Below are positions 35,830-45,801 of a stretch of DNA of 64,000 nucleotides, one piece after another; position 1 is the stretch's first letter, and each line of letters opens with the position of its first letter. The notes beneath the pieces were generated by a model. The model was not told the DNA's origin. It saw nothing but the letters and a program-made list of their open reading frames with translations, and ran no database searches. Location: NCBI RefSeq assembly GCF_016461705.1, contig NZ_JAEMHW010000001.1, positions 372,001 through 436,000 of the forward strand. The letters run 5' to 3'. Source of the DNA: Streptococcus vicugnae. GTDB lineage: Bacteria; Bacillota; Bacilli; Lactobacillales; Streptococcaceae. Position numbers and translations under genes: made by a program.

Positions 35830-37677
35830 TTATTTTTTCAAATGATATGAATAAGTTGCAATGATAATATCTTCATACCAGCGCAAACGAGCACGAATGC
35901 GTAGACTCATTTGGTTGTGAAGCATGTTTTGCCAACTATGTTTTGGAATGAATTTTGGAATAATAACCGTCATGGTGTGTTTATTTTTCTTAGCTTCATG
36001 ATTCATTTTTTGAACAAACAACATGGTTGGTTTCACGATATCACGGTAATTCGATTCAATATTGACAAATGTGACATCTGGGAAATAGTGTTTAAATTCT
36101 TGTTCAACTTCCAAATCTTTTTCGCGTGTTTCCAAAGTTGACACGTGCATGGCAACAACTGTTTGTCCGATACTTTTAGCATAGTTAATAGCACGGATAC
36201 TTGCTTGCGTCATATTTCCGACCAAAATCAAAACCGTATTGCCATCATAATGAATGTTCTTCACATCATCCGTTAAACGTAATTGCATGGCAACATTCCT
36301 GTAGTGATTTTTAATGGAATAAAAGAGGAACATCAAGACAAGAATGATTGGGAAGAATGGCCAGATTTCACCAATTCTAAAAATCAATAGGATAAGAATG
36401 ATGAGGTAACAAATCACAGCCCCTAAGATATTTGCAATAGAATGTTTCAAATAATCCTTACCATATTGTCGTTTCCAATGGATGACCATTCCTGTTTGCG
36501 AAAGAGCAAATGGAATGAAAACACCAATGGTATAAAGCGGAATAAGGCGTTCAGTTGAGCCATTAAAGATGCAAAGTAAAGCAATTGCTCCTACTGCTAA
36601 GGTAATAATCCCATTTGAATAGCCAAGGCGTGCTCCTTTTTCCATGAAAAGGTGAGGCATGTATTTGTTTTTAGCCATGTTAAATGACAACATTGGAAAG
36701 GCAGAAAAACCTGTATTGGCAGCTACTGCCAAGATTAAGGCTGTTGACAATTGGAAAACGTAGAAGAGCGCATTTCCGATTGCTGAGTCACCAAAAATAC
36801 GTTGTGCAATTTGAGCCAAAATAGTTACATGTGCCGATGACATAATTCCTAACCAATAGTTTAGAAAGGTAATACCTGCGAACATAATTCCAAGAATTAG
36901 TGACATAATAGCCAGTGTACCAGCAGCATTTTTCTCTTTAGGTTTCTTGAAAAATGGTACCGCATTTGAGATGGCTTCAACACCAGTAAGTGATGCCGAA
37001 CCACTTGTAAAGGCTCTAAGTAGAAGGATTAAAGTTACTCCCGGAACAACTTTACCAACATGCGCCGTTGCAGTATAAGCCAAATGTCCTGTAAGGATTT
37101 GGAAAGCACCGTAAGCAATCAAGAATAAAATACTTACAATGAACAAATACACCGGAATCATCAATGATTTTGCCGACTCACGTAAACCACGTAAATTCAT
37201 AAACATCAAAATCAAAACCAAGACAATTGAAATTTCTAAATTAAATTCCTTAATGGCTGGGAAAGCTGATGTAATGGCATCAGCACCAGATGATACCGAA
37301 ACAGCGACTGTCAACATATAATCAACCAACAAACTACCACCGGCAATTAATCCCATACTTGGTGATAGATTTTCAGTAGATACCATATAGGCACCACCGC
37401 CTTTAGGATAAGCGTGGATAACTTGTTGATAAGAAATCGTTAAGCTTGCTAACAATACCAAAACTAAAAGTCCGATTGGTAATGACCACCAAATTGCTGC
37501 CGCAGAAATAGTTGTTAAAACCAAGATAACTTGTTCTGGACCATAAGCAATTGATGAAAGGGCATCGCTGGACAACATAGCTAAAGCTTGTGATTTGGAT
37601 AATAGATGGTCCTCATCAGACTCGCCAGCTGATTCCAAGGGATTACCAATAAAAACATTTCGTAACTTTTCAAGCAT
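35830..37677 (-). CDS. kimA: KimA-like potassium importer (APC superfamily)
   Basis: A 615-residue protein: about 12 helices in residues 25-470 and a cytosolic C-terminal domain of about 140 residues (NTVLILVGNMTQASIRAINYAKSIG; HTMTVIIPKFIPKHSWQNMLHNQ). The start LLSKSQALAMLSSDALSSIAYGPEQ is the hallmark of the KimA/YdaO and lactococcal KupA group of high-affinity K+ symporters. Bacillus KimA is shut off by c-di-AMP. It is divergent from trkA-trkH, so two K+ systems lie together. Annotations as amino-acid permease are less likely. Confidence 0.87.
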   Translation of the reverse strand: MLEKLRNVFIGNPLESAGESDEDHLLSKSQALAMLSSDALSSIAYGPEQVILVLTTISAAAIWWSLPIGLLVLVLLASLTISYQQVIHAYPKGGGAYMVSTENLSPSMGLIAGGSLLVDYMLTVAVSVSSGADAITSAFPAIKEFNLEISIVLVLILMFMNLRGLRESAKSLMIPVYLFIVSILFLIAYGAFQILTGHLAYTATAHVGKVVPGVTLILLLRAFTSGSASLTGVEAISNAVPFFKKPKEKNAAGTLAIMSLILGIMFAGITFLNYWLGIMSSAHVTILAQIAQRIFGDSAIGNALFYVFQLSTALILAVAANTGFSAFPMLSFNMAKNKYMPHLFMEKGARLGYSNGIITLAVGAIALLCIFNGSTERLIPLYTIGVFIPFALSQTGMVIHWKRQYGKDYLKHSIANILGAVICYLIILILLIFRIGEIWPFFPIILVLMFLFYSIKNHYRNVAMQLRLTDDVKNIHYDGNTVLILVGNMTQASIRAINYAKSIGQTVVAMHVSTLETREKDLEVEQEFKHYFPDVTFVNIESNYRDIVKPTMLFVQKMNHEAKKNKHTMTVIIPKFIPKHSWQNMLHNQMSLRIRARLRWYEDIIIATYSYHLKK

Positions 37678-37709
37678 TGAAATTTCTCCCTAAAATTAGA
37701 TAACGACTC

Positions 37710-37738
37710 ATTATAGTTCTCTCACTAACATTTCGCAA
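37710..37738 (-). promoter_or_regulatory. kimA promoter
   Basis: -35 TTGCGA (37733-37738), 17-base spacer and -10 TATAAT (37710-37715) on the minus strand, about 33 bases before the kimA start. I found no ydaO/yuaA-type riboswitch consensus between here and trkA. Confidence 0.72.
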
Positions 37739-37880
37739 GCGTTTTGATGATTTGTAACCTAATTTTAACAATCAATGTTAGCTTTGATAAATCAAGCTTA
37801 ATCCCTTATAAACAGTTGAAATGGCTAGTATTTTTAGGAAAAATAGAGTAATATAGATACGATATATTTCGGAGGTTAAA

Positions 37881-39230
37881 ATGAAAATAATTGTTGTCGG
37901 CGGAGGTAAGGTTGGTACTGCACTTTGTCGCTCACTTGTTGAAGAAAAACATAACGTCGTCTTAATTGAAGAAAAAGAAGCTGTTTTAAAAAACATTACC
38001 AAACGTCACGATATCATGGGAATCGTTGGTAATGGTGCTAACTTTAAAATCCTTGAGCAAGCAGATGTTGCTAACTGCGATATTTTCATTGCTCTTACTG
38101 ATAAAGACGAAGTTAACATGATTTCAGCCGTTCTTGCTAAACAAATGGGAGCTAAAGAAACGGTTGTCCGTGTTCGTAATCCAGAGTATTCTAACGCTTA
38201 CTTCAAAGATAAAAATTTCCTTGGCTTTTCTTTGGTGGTAAATCCTGAATTGCTTACAGCGCGTTACATTGCCAATACAGTTGACTTTCCAAATGCCCTT
38301 TCTGTTGAGCACTTTGTCAATGGACGTGTCATGCTGATGGAATTTGTAATTTCTGATGGCAGTAAACTTTGTCATATGAGCTTAAGTCAATTCCGTAAAA
38401 AGTTCGGTAACTTGGTTATCTGTGCTATTGAGCGTCGTGGAAAATTGATTATTCCTGACGGTGATGCCACACTCCAAACAGCTGATAAGATTTTTGTCAC
38501 TGGAAATCGTATTGACATGATTCTTTTCCACAATTCTGTTAAAACCAAATCTATCAAAAATATGATGATTATTGGTGCCGGACGAATTGCCTACTACTTG
38601 CTCAACATTCTTAAGAACACTAAGATGAATCTTAAGGTCATTGAAAACAATCCTGAGCAAGCTCAAATGTTCAGCCAAGAATTCCCAAATGTCCATGTGG
38701 TACAAGCTGATGGTACTGCTAAGAGTGTTCTCCTAGAAGAATGTGTAGAGAACTTTGATGCTGTAGCAACACTAACAGGAGTGGATGAAGAAAACATCAT
38801 CACTTCAATGTTCCTTGAAACACTTGGCGTTCGAAAAAACATCACTAAAGTTAACCGTACAAGCTTGCTTGAAATTATTGACACTAGCCAATTTTCAAGT
38901 ATTGTCACACCAAAAAGTATTGCCGTGGATTCAATGATGCACTTTATCCGTGGTCGTGTAAATGCTCAAGACTCAAACCTCGATGCCATGCACCACGTTG
39001 CCAACGGTCGTATTGAAACCTTACAATTTGAAATCCGCGAGAATAATAAAATGGCAGGCAAGAGCCTTTCATCACTTAAATTTAAAGAAAATATTCTGAT
39101 TGCCGCAATCATCCGCAATGGTAAAACTATTTATCCAACGGGTGAGGATGTCTTTGAAGTTGGCGATAAGATTGTCGTTGTTACATTCTTGAAAAACATC
39201 ACGCGCATCTATGATTTGTTAGCGAGGTAA
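37881..39230 (+). CDS. trkA: Trk potassium uptake regulatory subunit TrkA
   Basis: A 449-residue peripheral subunit made of two RCK units. Each has a Rossmann NAD-binding half (IIVVGGGKVGTALCRSL at residue 2; MIIGAGRIAYYLLNIL near 229) and a RCK_C half (DKIFVTGNRIDMILF; DKIVVVTFLKNITRIYD). RCK_C domains of streptococcal and staphylococcal K+ regulators bind c-di-AMP. RBS GGAGG is present. It is followed 3 bases later by trkH, its channel partner. Confidence 0.94.
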   Translation: MKIIVVGGGKVGTALCRSLVEEKHNVVLIEEKEAVLKNITKRHDIMGIVGNGANFKILEQADVANCDIFIALTDKDEVNMISAVLAKQMGAKETVVRVRNPEYSNAYFKDKNFLGFSLVVNPELLTARYIANTVDFPNALSVEHFVNGRVMLMEFVISDGSKLCHMSLSQFRKKFGNLVICAIERRGKLIIPDGDATLQTADKIFVTGNRIDMILFHNSVKTKSIKNMMIIGAGRIAYYLLNILKNTKMNLKVIENNPEQAQMFSQEFPNVHVVQADGTAKSVLLEECVENFDAVATLTGVDEENIITSMFLETLGVRKNITKVNRTSLLEIIDTSQFSSIVTPKSIAVDSMMHFIRGRVNAQDSNLDAMHHVANGRIETLQFEIRENNKMAGKSLSSLKFKENILIAAIIRNGKTIYPTGEDVFEVGDKIVVVTFLKNITRIYDLLAR

Positions 39231-39233
39231 GTT

Positions 39234-40673
39234 ATGAATAAGAGTATGGTTCGTTACCTCCTAGCAAAACTCCTATTGATTGAAGCTTCTTTGATGCTGG
39301 TTCCTGTGATTGTGGCTTTTATCTACCATGAAGATATGCGAGTGATTAATAGCCTTGTTATTACAATTGGTATTCTCGTTATCATAGGACTTCTTGGAGT
39401 GGCTTTCAAGCCCAAAAATTACCATGTCTACACTAAAGAGGGACTTTTGATTGTTGCTCTGTGTTGGATACTTTGGTCTTTCTTTGGAGCACTACCATTT
39501 GTACTTTCAGGACAAATTCCAAGTATCATCGATGCTTTCTTTGAAATGGTTTCTGGCTTTACCACGACCGGTGCGACTATTTTGCCTGATGTAGCTGTAT
39601 TATCACACTCTCTGCTCTTTTGGCGAAGCTTCGCTCACCTTATCGGTGGGATGGGAGTATTGGTGTTTGCACTAGCTATCATGGAAAATAGTAAAAATAG
39701 TCACTTAGAAGTCATGCGTGCTGAAGTGCCTGGTCCTGTCTTTGGTAAAGTGGTTTCTAAACTGAAAGAAACAGCACAAATTCTTTATGTCATTTACCTC
39801 AGTATGTTTGCCATTTTAATGGTTATTTTGATGGTAGCTGGCATGCCTGCCTTTGATAGTATTATTACTGCCATGGGCTGTGCTGGTACTGGTGGATTTG
39901 GTGTTTACAATGATTCCATTGCACACTATAATAGCTCTTTAATCACAAATATTGTATCAATTGCTGTGCTACTTTTCGGAATTAACTTCAACCTCTACTA
40001 CTTCTTACTTCTTCGCAAATTTAAAGCCTTCTTTAAAGATGAAGAGTTGAGAACTTATATTGGTATTGTCGTGATTGCGACAGCTTTAATCTGGTTGAAT
40101 GTTAGTGGACTTTACCCAAGTGCGGGCAAAGCCCTAGAAAATTCTCTATTTGAAGTAGCCAATGTGATGACAACAACAGGATTTGGCGTAACTGATCTGA
40201 CGGTTTGGCCATTATTCGCTCAGGTCATTTTGCTCTTTCTCATGTTTATTGGTGGTTCAGCAGGATCAACCGCTGGTGGTATTAAGGTCATGCGTGCACT
40301 TATCTTGACAAAAATTGCAAGGAATCAAGTGCTCTCAACCCTTTACCCAAATCGTATCATGACTATCCATATCAACGAACAGCCACTTGATAAGGAAATT
40401 CAACACGGTGTCCTTAAGTATTTGACATTATATGTTTTCTTACTTTTAGGACTAACCTTATTGCTATCACTAGATAATAATAATTTTATGGTTGTGGTCA
40501 GCGCAGCTACTTCAACCTTTAACAATATTGGACCAATGCTTGGAACAAGTCAAACCTTTGCAATCTTTAGTCCGTTTTCAAAACTACTCATGTCATTTGC
40601 TATGATTGCAGGACGCTTGGAAATTTACCCAATGCTACTCCTCTTCATTCCAAAAACATGGTCTAAATATTAA
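39234..40673 (+). CDS. trkH: Trk potassium uptake channel subunit TrkH
   Basis: A 479-residue membrane protein with four M1-P-M2 repeats. The selectivity-filter regions are visible: GFTTTGATILPDV, GCAGTGGFGVYND, VMTTTGFGVTDL and GGSAGSTAGGIKVMRA. The last is the conserved fourth filter, with the K+/Na+ specificity glycine. It forms the pore gated by TrkA. Terminator at 40679-40710. Confidence 0.95.
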   Translation: MNKSMVRYLLAKLLLIEASLMLVPVIVAFIYHEDMRVINSLVITIGILVIIGLLGVAFKPKNYHVYTKEGLLIVALCWILWSFFGALPFVLSGQIPSIIDAFFEMVSGFTTTGATILPDVAVLSHSLLFWRSFAHLIGGMGVLVFALAIMENSKNSHLEVMRAEVPGPVFGKVVSKLKETAQILYVIYLSMFAILMVILMVAGMPAFDSIITAMGCAGTGGFGVYNDSIAHYNSSLITNIVSIAVLLFGINFNLYYFLLLRKFKAFFKDEELRTYIGIVVIATALIWLNVSGLYPSAGKALENSLFEVANVMTTTGFGVTDLTVWPLFAQVILLFLMFIGGSAGSTAGGIKVMRALILTKIARNQVLSTLYPNRIMTIHINEQPLDKEIQHGVLKYLTLYVFLLLGLTLLLSLDNNNFMVVVSAATSTFNNIGPMLGTSQTFAIFSPFSKLLMSFAMIAGRLEIYPMLLLFIPKTWSKY

Positions 40674-40678
40674 TACAC

Positions 40679-40710
40679 AAAAAGAGGAAAGCTTTAGCTT
40701 TCCTCTTTTT
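40679..40710. terminator. Bidirectional terminator between trkH and yidD
   Basis: Perfect 14-base arms AAAAAGAGGAAAGC (40679-40692) and complement (40697-40710) around TTTA. It overlaps the last codons of yidD. Confidence 0.93.
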
Positions 40711-40957
40711 TTCTTCGAAAATCTTTATTGCGTCGAAGGGTAAAATAATCTGGGACCGGATCATCACCACTCTCTACAAATGGATGGCAACGTAAAATAC
40801 GTGCAATTCCCATAAGAACACCTTTTATCCCATGCTTTTCAATCGCTCCAATCATATAATTAGAACAAGTCGGACGATACCGACATGATGGAGGTGTCAT
40901 AGGTGAGATATGTTTTTGGTACCATTTTACCAGTGCAATAAGTAATTTCTTTATCAT
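40694..40957 (-). CDS. yidD: Membrane protein insertion efficiency factor YidD
   Basis: An 87-residue amphipathic membrane-associated protein with the conserved cysteine signature [19 protein letters not shown] and RILRCHPF. YidD assists YidC/Sec-dependent insertion. It overlaps rluB by 4 bases and is the last gene of the murI-scpAB operon. The C-terminal [12 protein letters not shown] is encoded by the terminator stem. Confidence 0.95.
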   Translation of the reverse strand: MIKKLLIALVKWYQKHISPMTPPSCRYRPTCSNYMIGAIEKHGIKGVLMGIARILRCHPFVESGDDPVPDYFTLRRNKDFRRKKEES

Positions 40958-41679
40958 TTTTGTTTGTTAACAGCCAAATTGTGTAATTGGCTAATTTCTT
41001 TTTTATTCAGACGACGTGATTCACCTGGACGAAGCCCCGCTAAATCAAGTGTACCAAACTGTGTACGAGATAATTTATCAACCAAAAGTCCAACAGATTC
41101 AAACATCTTCTTAACTTGGTGATTACGTCCTTCATGGATTGTCAATTCTACCACTGAGCGATTTTTCTCAGGATCCACTTTAATGATATTGTAGCGGGCT
41201 GGTTTAGTCTTTTTACCATCGATGACAACACCACGTGTCAACGGACGAAGATTTTCTTTCGTCGCAAGTCCTTTTACACGTGCCAAGTAGACTTTATCAA
41301 TTTCATTACGTGGGTGAATCATTTCATCTGTAAAATCACCATCATTTGTCAAAATCAAAAGTCCAGTCGTATCCCAGTCCAGACGTCCAACAGGGTAAAT
41401 ACGTTCTGTAACATTTGGTAGCAAGTCAACAACTGTTTTACGTCCTTTATCATCAGACACACTTGAAATAACACCGCGAGGTTTATTAAGAAGATAATAA
41501 ACTTTTTCCTCGTTATAAATTGGAGTGCCTTCCACTTCGACGATATCCCCAGATTTAACAGTTGTAGCTAGTTCTGTAACAACCTTACCGTTGATAGTCA
41601 CCAAACCTTTTTTAATCAATTCTTCTGCTTTTCGGCGACTGGCAATTCCCGCATGGGCAATGTATTTATTAATTCTCAT
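40954..41679 (-). CDS. rluB: Ribosomal large-subunit pseudouridine synthase RluB
   Basis: A 241-residue enzyme: N-terminal S4 domain ([25 protein letters not shown]) and the RsuA/RluB catalytic core with the aspartate in [19 protein letters not shown]. It makes pseudouridine at position 2605 (E. coli numbering) of 23S rRNA. It sits between scpB and yidD in the conserved operon. Confidence 0.95.
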   Translation of the reverse strand: MRINKYIAHAGIASRRKAEELIKKGLVTINGKVVTELATTVKSGDIVEVEGTPIYNEEKVYYLLNKPRGVISSVSDDKGRKTVVDLLPNVTERIYPVGRLDWDTTGLLILTNDGDFTDEMIHPRNEIDKVYLARVKGLATKENLRPLTRGVVIDGKKTKPARYNIIKVDPEKNRSVVELTIHEGRNHQVKKMFESVGLLVDKLSRTQFGTLDLAGLRPGESRRLNKKEISQLHNLAVNKQK

Positions 41680-41738
41680 TTTATTTCCTTTAACTGCTTT
41701 TTTGCTATTTTACACCATTTCGTCATTTTTAGCGAGTT

Positions 41739-42305
41739 TTATTCTTCTTCAGCCAATTCAGGCTGTTCAAAAAGTGTCATTTCTTCATCAACCACTTCGA
41801 TATTTGACACATCAATGAGTTCACTCAGATCATTAATTCCCATAAAATCTAGGAAATAATCCGTTGTCGCATATAGATTTGGTCGACCAATCACTTCTTT
41901 TTTACCAGCTTCACGAATTAAACCTAACGCCATCAATTTACTGATAGCACTGCTCGAATTAACCCCACGAATATCATCAACTTCGATACGAGTAATCGGT
42001 TGTTTATAAGCAATAATTGACAAAACTTCTAGACTTGCCCGAGATAAGCTCTGATTAACTGGTGCTTTTGCAAAGTCACGTAACAAGTCTGCAAAAATCT
42101 CTTTAGTGACGATTTTATAGCAGCCTGCCGTTTCAATCAAACAAAGGCTTGAGCTTTCATCAGATTCGTATTTCTGTGCTAATTTTTCCAATTGTTGCTG
42201 GAGTGCTGTCGGTGTTAAATTAACCATACTAGCCAAGTGGCGTAAGCTCAAGCCTTCTTCACCCGCTACAAAAAGAAGGGCTTCAATCTGAGCTAAATAG
42301 TTCAT
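41739..42305 (-). CDS. scpB: Segregation and condensation protein B
   Basis: A 188-residue kleisin-associated protein with two winged-helix domains: [25 protein letters not shown] and [27 protein letters not shown], the latter the diagnostic ScpB motif. It dimerises and binds the ScpA kleisin of the SMC complex that compacts and segregates chromosomes. It lies 43 bases after scpA. Confidence 0.96.
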   Translation of the reverse strand: MNYLAQIEALLFVAGEEGLSLRHLASMVNLTPTALQQQLEKLAQKYESDESSSLCLIETAGCYKIVTKEIFADLLRDFAKAPVNQSLSRASLEVLSIIAYKQPITRIEVDDIRGVNSSSAISKLMALGLIREAGKKEVIGRPNLYATTDYFLDFMGINDLSELIDVSNIEVVDEEMTLFEQPELAEEE

Positions 42306-42348
42306 ATAACTTCCTTTCTTAATTGTTGTTTACCAAGAGTTACCAATT

Positions 42349-43056
42349 TTACTCATTAACGCTTCGTAAAACAATATCTCCAAAATTTTCTTCTTGTTCC
42401 ACTTCAACTTCGTGAACTTTAATCAATTCTAACGTTGCCAAAAATAAGGTAATCATCTCTGGAATAGATTGACATTCGTTGAAAACCTTGTTCAAAACAA
42501 GTTTTTTTGACTGAGTGAGTCGCTCAGTAATAACCGCCATCATGTCTTCAATGCGATAATCGTCTCGTTCGACAACCGTATGGCTATTTTTTAATTCTCT
42601 TTGCTTTTCAGCCATAACGTGTGAAAATGATAAAAACAGATCCATAATTGTCTTATCATGAGCCAACGCCGCATCTTCAAAAATCAATTCTTGTTTTGGT
42701 TTTGAGTAAAATTTAGCACGTTCATCGTGCTGTGCTGACATTTCTTCACTAATCGCTTTAAAACGACGATATTCTTCGATTTGTGTCAACAATTCTTGTT
42801 CAGGGTCATTTTCTTCTGGCTCTGCCTCAACAATTTTCGGAAGCAACTTACGGCTTTTTATCAGCATCAACTGACTGGCCATTACCATATATTCACCAGC
42901 CACTTCCAATTTCATGGCCTGCAAAGTCGAAATATAAGCCAAATACTGCTCAATAACTTCCACGATTGGCACATCATAAATATCCATTTGATATTTTGAA
43001 ACCAAGTGTAATAGCAGGTCCAGAGGCCCTTCAAAATCTTTTAATTTAATATCCAT
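42349..43056 (-). CDS. scpA: Segregation and condensation protein A (kleisin)
   Basis: A 235-residue kleisin: N-terminal [24 protein letters not shown] binds the SMC neck, and the C-terminal winged helix ([29 protein letters not shown]) binds the SMC head. The central region is acidic and binds ScpB. Its first base coincides with the end of the XerD-like gene. Confidence 0.96.
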   Translation of the reverse strand: MDIKLKDFEGPLDLLLHLVSKYQMDIYDVPIVEVIEQYLAYISTLQAMKLEVAGEYMVMASQLMLIKSRKLLPKIVEAEPEENDPEQELLTQIEEYRRFKAISEEMSAQHDERAKFYSKPKQELIFEDAALAHDKTIMDLFLSFSHVMAEKQRELKNSHTVVERDDYRIEDMMAVITERLTQSKKLVLNKVFNECQSIPEMITLFLATLELIKVHEVEVEQEENFGDIVLRSVNE

Positions 43057-43796
43057 TAGTTATAAAATTTCTCTAAAGTCACTGGACTTTTAAGCCCTAG
43101 ATTGCGACTAACTTCTAACAAAGATTTTCCTTTTGCTTTTTGATGCAAAACATATTGACGACGCATATCCTGCGCTGATAAATTCTCTAATCCTAAAGAA
43201 GCTAAAAATGCCTTTAGCTGATTGAAAAACCACTGTCTTGAATAGGATTTTCCTTGATTATCAAAAAGATAGACCTGCTGATCAGATATACTTGCAGTCA
43301 TATAATCGAGTAATTTGGTAGGAACCTCTAATACTCTGATTAATCCCGCTTTTTGCACGCGCAAAACCGCAAAAGTTGTATCAAGATTAGCAACCTTTAA
43401 ATCTTGAATATCACTTGATGACAAACCAAGCTCAATCATCAAAAGCGCAATTAACTGACCAGCCTGATAAGGACTATCTTGATAAAAAGCTGAATAATCT
43501 AGCAACTCTTTATCAACAGGTTTAGTAGCTAATTTTTCTTTATTACTTAATTTATAAAAACGATCAATGCGATCAGTGTCATACAAAAAGTATAAAAATT
43601 GATTTACCGCTGAAATCTTACGCTTCTTAGCTGAAGTTTTTAAAGGTGACAAGGAATGCTCATAAAGAGCTAGCTTTTCTTTGCTGACCTTGCCATCAAC
43701 AGCCTCGACAAACTGCTGTAAATCATAAAAATAAGCATTTTTAGAATTCTCTGAGAGAGACTTACTATCAATAAATTCTTGGATAAAATCAATCAT
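43056..43796 (-). CDS. XerD-like tyrosine recombinase with degenerate active site
   Basis: A 246-residue protein with an N-terminal SAM-like core-binding domain ([22 protein letters not shown]) and a C-terminal integrase fold. The terminal tyrosine survives (VTLEKFYN) and RRQYVLHQ replaces HxLRH. However, the first catalytic Arg is missing (LGLSSSDI instead of LGLR) and the LGH histidine is Asn (RNLGLKS). Streptococcal chromosome dimers are resolved by XerS elsewhere, so this protein is probably not a recombinase; its function is unknown. Its position beside scpA suggests a chromosome-related role (inference). Confidence 0.87.
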   Translation of the reverse strand: MIDFIQEFIDSKSLSENSKNAYFYDLQQFVEAVDGKVSKEKLALYEHSLSPLKTSAKKRKISAVNQFLYFLYDTDRIDRFYKLSNKEKLATKPVDKELLDYSAFYQDSPYQAGQLIALLMIELGLSSSDIQDLKVANLDTTFAVLRVQKAGLIRVLEVPTKLLDYMTASISDQQVYLFDNQGKSYSRQWFFNQLKAFLASLGLENLSAQDMRRQYVLHQKAKGKSLLEVSRNLGLKSPVTLEKFYN

Positions 43797-44256
43797 CTTT
43801 TGGAGTAATCGTATAATAATCAGTGAAATCGTGCAAAAGACTATTAACAGCCTTTAAAATCGATTTACGAGTAATGATGCCTAGAAACTGGTTATTCTTA
43901 TCTAATACTGGCAAGAATGGATAGTCCACAAGCAAGTGCATGATATCCGTCAAACTTGAAGTATCACTAATGGTTTCCAATTTTGTGTTCACCATTTTAC
44001 CAATATCAGTTTGAGCCAATTCCCAATCAGTTAATTGATTTTTAGCTTGATAAGACATAATGTCTGCAATGCTGATAGTTCCTACATATTTTTTATCTTT
44101 GGTAATAACAGGAACACGTGAATAACCATTATTGGCTAGTAACAACATAGCGTGATCTGAATTATGCGTATCAATAAAAATCGCTAAATCTTCTGCCGGA
44201 ATCAAATAGTGATCCAAGTGGCTAAGAAGAAATTCTTCAAATTCTTTTGCTATCAT
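43789..44256 (-). CDS. cbpB: CBS-pair protein, CbpB/DarB-like
   Basis: A 155-residue protein consisting almost only of two CBS motifs (YLIPAEDLAIFIDTHNSDHA; TKLETISDTSSLTDIMHLLVDYPFLPVLD) with a short C-terminal tail. It resembles Bacillus DarB (YkuL) and Listeria CbpB, small CBS proteins that bind c-di-AMP and control Rel or pyruvate carboxylase. Binding here is inferred from family. It overlaps the XerD-like gene by 8 bases and yfcE by 4, so it is translated with the operon. Confidence 0.78.
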   Translation of the reverse strand: MIAKEFEEFLLSHLDHYLIPAEDLAIFIDTHNSDHAMLLLANNGYSRVPVITKDKKYVGTISIADIMSYQAKNQLTDWELAQTDIGKMVNTKLETISDTSSLTDIMHLLVDYPFLPVLDKNNQFLGIITRKSILKAVNSLLHDFTDYYTITPKDD

Positions 44257-44774
44257 CTGTCAAATTCCTTAGAAAGTGCCGGATAGAGTTTGTGGTCACG
44301 TGTGTAAAAATCAACCTTAACAGTATCTTTAGTAATAATCACCTTAGCATAAAGCTTTTCTTTAACTTCCCCACGAGGTTGTAATACACTACCTGGATTG
44401 ATAAAAATTGTTTTACCATTACGCCAAGCAGCTGCTCGGTGCAAATGACCATAAAGGCAAATATCTGCATCTTCTTCCTGAGCAAATAAATCCAATCTAT
44501 CCCATGTAAAATTAATATTATAAAGATGTCCGTGAGTTTGTGCTATAACAATATCATCAAGGTAAGTTGTTAACTTGTCCGGATAACCGTTATCGTAGTC
44601 ACAGTTACCACGAACAACTTTGATACCATCCCAAATGGGATCTGAGCTAGGAAGTTCAGAATCACCATTGTGAAAAATAGCATCAACTTCTCCTTGATAA
44701 CGCTCTTTAATATCGCTAATAATCTCACGATCACCATGAGAATCACTCATTACAATTATTGTTCTGCTTGCCAT
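44253..44774 (-). CDS. YfcE/MJ0936-type metallophosphoesterase
   Basis: A 173-residue calcineurin-like phosphodiesterase. The metal-binding motifs are present: MSDSHGD (D-x-H), HNGDSEL (GD-x), VRGNCD (GNxD-like), AQTHGH and LYGHLHRA (GHxH). Family members hydrolyse phosphodiesters with Mn2+; the natural substrate is uncertain. It overlaps rdgB by 19 bases. Confidence 0.9.
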   Translation of the reverse strand: MASRTIIVMSDSHGDREIISDIKERYQGEVDAIFHNGDSELPSSDPIWDGIKVVRGNCDYDNGYPDKLTTYLDDIVIAQTHGHLYNINFTWDRLDLFAQEEDADICLYGHLHRAAAWRNGKTIFINPGSVLQPRGEVKEKLYAKVIITKDTVKVDFYTRDHKLYPALSKEFDR

Positions 44775-45784
44775 ACTGGGAATGCCTCCATTAATTTCTT
44801 AACAGCCAACCCGCGATGTGAAATTTCATTTTTTTCATCTGCTGTCAATTCAGCAGCGTGACGTCCAGTTTCACCAACTAAAAATAGTGGATCGTAACCG
44901 AAACCATTATCACCTTTAGCTTCCATAGCGATGTAGCCAGGCCAATCCGCTTCAACAACCAAACTTTCTTTACCTGGTGCAGCCACTACAAGTGTTGTGT
45001 GGAATTGCGCTGAACGATCTTTCATGTCAAATACCATTGCTAATTCGTGAAGTAATTTAGCATTGTTTGATTCATCTGTTGCATCAGGTCCAGAAAAACG
45101 AGCTGACCATACACCAGGAAGACCACCAAGAACATCCACTTTCAAACCAGAATCGTCAGCTAAGACCATTTTCCCAGTCAATTTTGAAATAGTTTCAGCT
45201 TTCAATCGAGCATTTTCTTCAAATGTCATTCCAGTTTCTTCAACTTCAGGTAATTCTGGGTGATTGTTTAGATTTTCAACTTTGATACCTAGTTGATCAA
45301 ACATTTTGCGAAATTCTTTTGTTTTACCTTCATTACGTGTTGCAATCAAGATTGTATCTCCAAAAGCATTTTCAGATGTTTTTCCAAAAAAGGCTGACGC
45401 ATCAACACCATCTTCTGGCAAATGCACAAACAACAAACGGTCATCTTCAGTAACCACAACAGCTCCCGCACGTTGTTGCACATCTAAATGACGATTAGTC
45501 TCTTCGTTAATCATGCCAACAACAAAACGAATCAATTGGAAATCAGATGATTTTTTAACAACTGTAACGTTATAACCATTGAATTCATCTTTATGGCATC
45601 CGCCTTCACCGTGTCCGTGACATTTACCACAGCATTTGCTGGCAACAAGTTTTGCAACTTGTTGGCTCAATTTAAAAAGGGCATCATCACTAACATTTCC
45701 AAGTCCTGAAATGGCGTTGAAGCCACCCCATTCGCCAAGGAACCAATTTTCTTTATCTTTATACTCATAAATTTTATCAGCCAT
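44756..45784 (-). CDS. rdgB: RdgB/HAM1 dITP/XTP pyrophosphatase with N-terminal extension
   Basis: 342 residues. Residues about 145-340 are the full HAM1 house-cleaning NTPase: [49 protein letters not shown] and [15 protein letters not shown]. It removes dITP/XTP from the nucleotide pool. The N-terminal 145 residues ([20 protein letters not shown]) are a streptococcal extension of unknown role. Here it contains a dense Cys/His patch (Cys51, Cys52, Cys55, His56, His58, Cys63, His64) that may bind metal. It lies 17 bases downstream of murI. Confidence 0.93.
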   Translation of the reverse strand: MADKIYEYKDKENWFLGEWGGFNAISGLGNVSDDALFKLSQQVAKLVASKCCGKCHGHGEGGCHKDEFNGYNVTVVKKSSDFQLIRFVVGMINEETNRHLDVQQRAGAVVVTEDDRLLFVHLPEDGVDASAFFGKTSENAFGDTILIATRNEGKTKEFRKMFDQLGIKVENLNNHPELPEVEETGMTFEENARLKAETISKLTGKMVLADDSGLKVDVLGGLPGVWSARFSGPDATDESNNAKLLHELAMVFDMKDRSAQFHTTLVVAAPGKESLVVEADWPGYIAMEAKGDNGFGYDPLFLVGETGRHAAELTADEKNEISHRGLAVKKLMEAFPVWQAEQ

Positions 45785-45801
45785 TTATTACCATCTCATT
45801 T

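Noticed and set aside
37678-37880. c-di-AMP (ydaO/yuaA) riboswitch upstream of kimA
   Set aside because: The gap is about 200 bases, shared by two divergent promoters, and shows none of the conserved riboswitch blocks.
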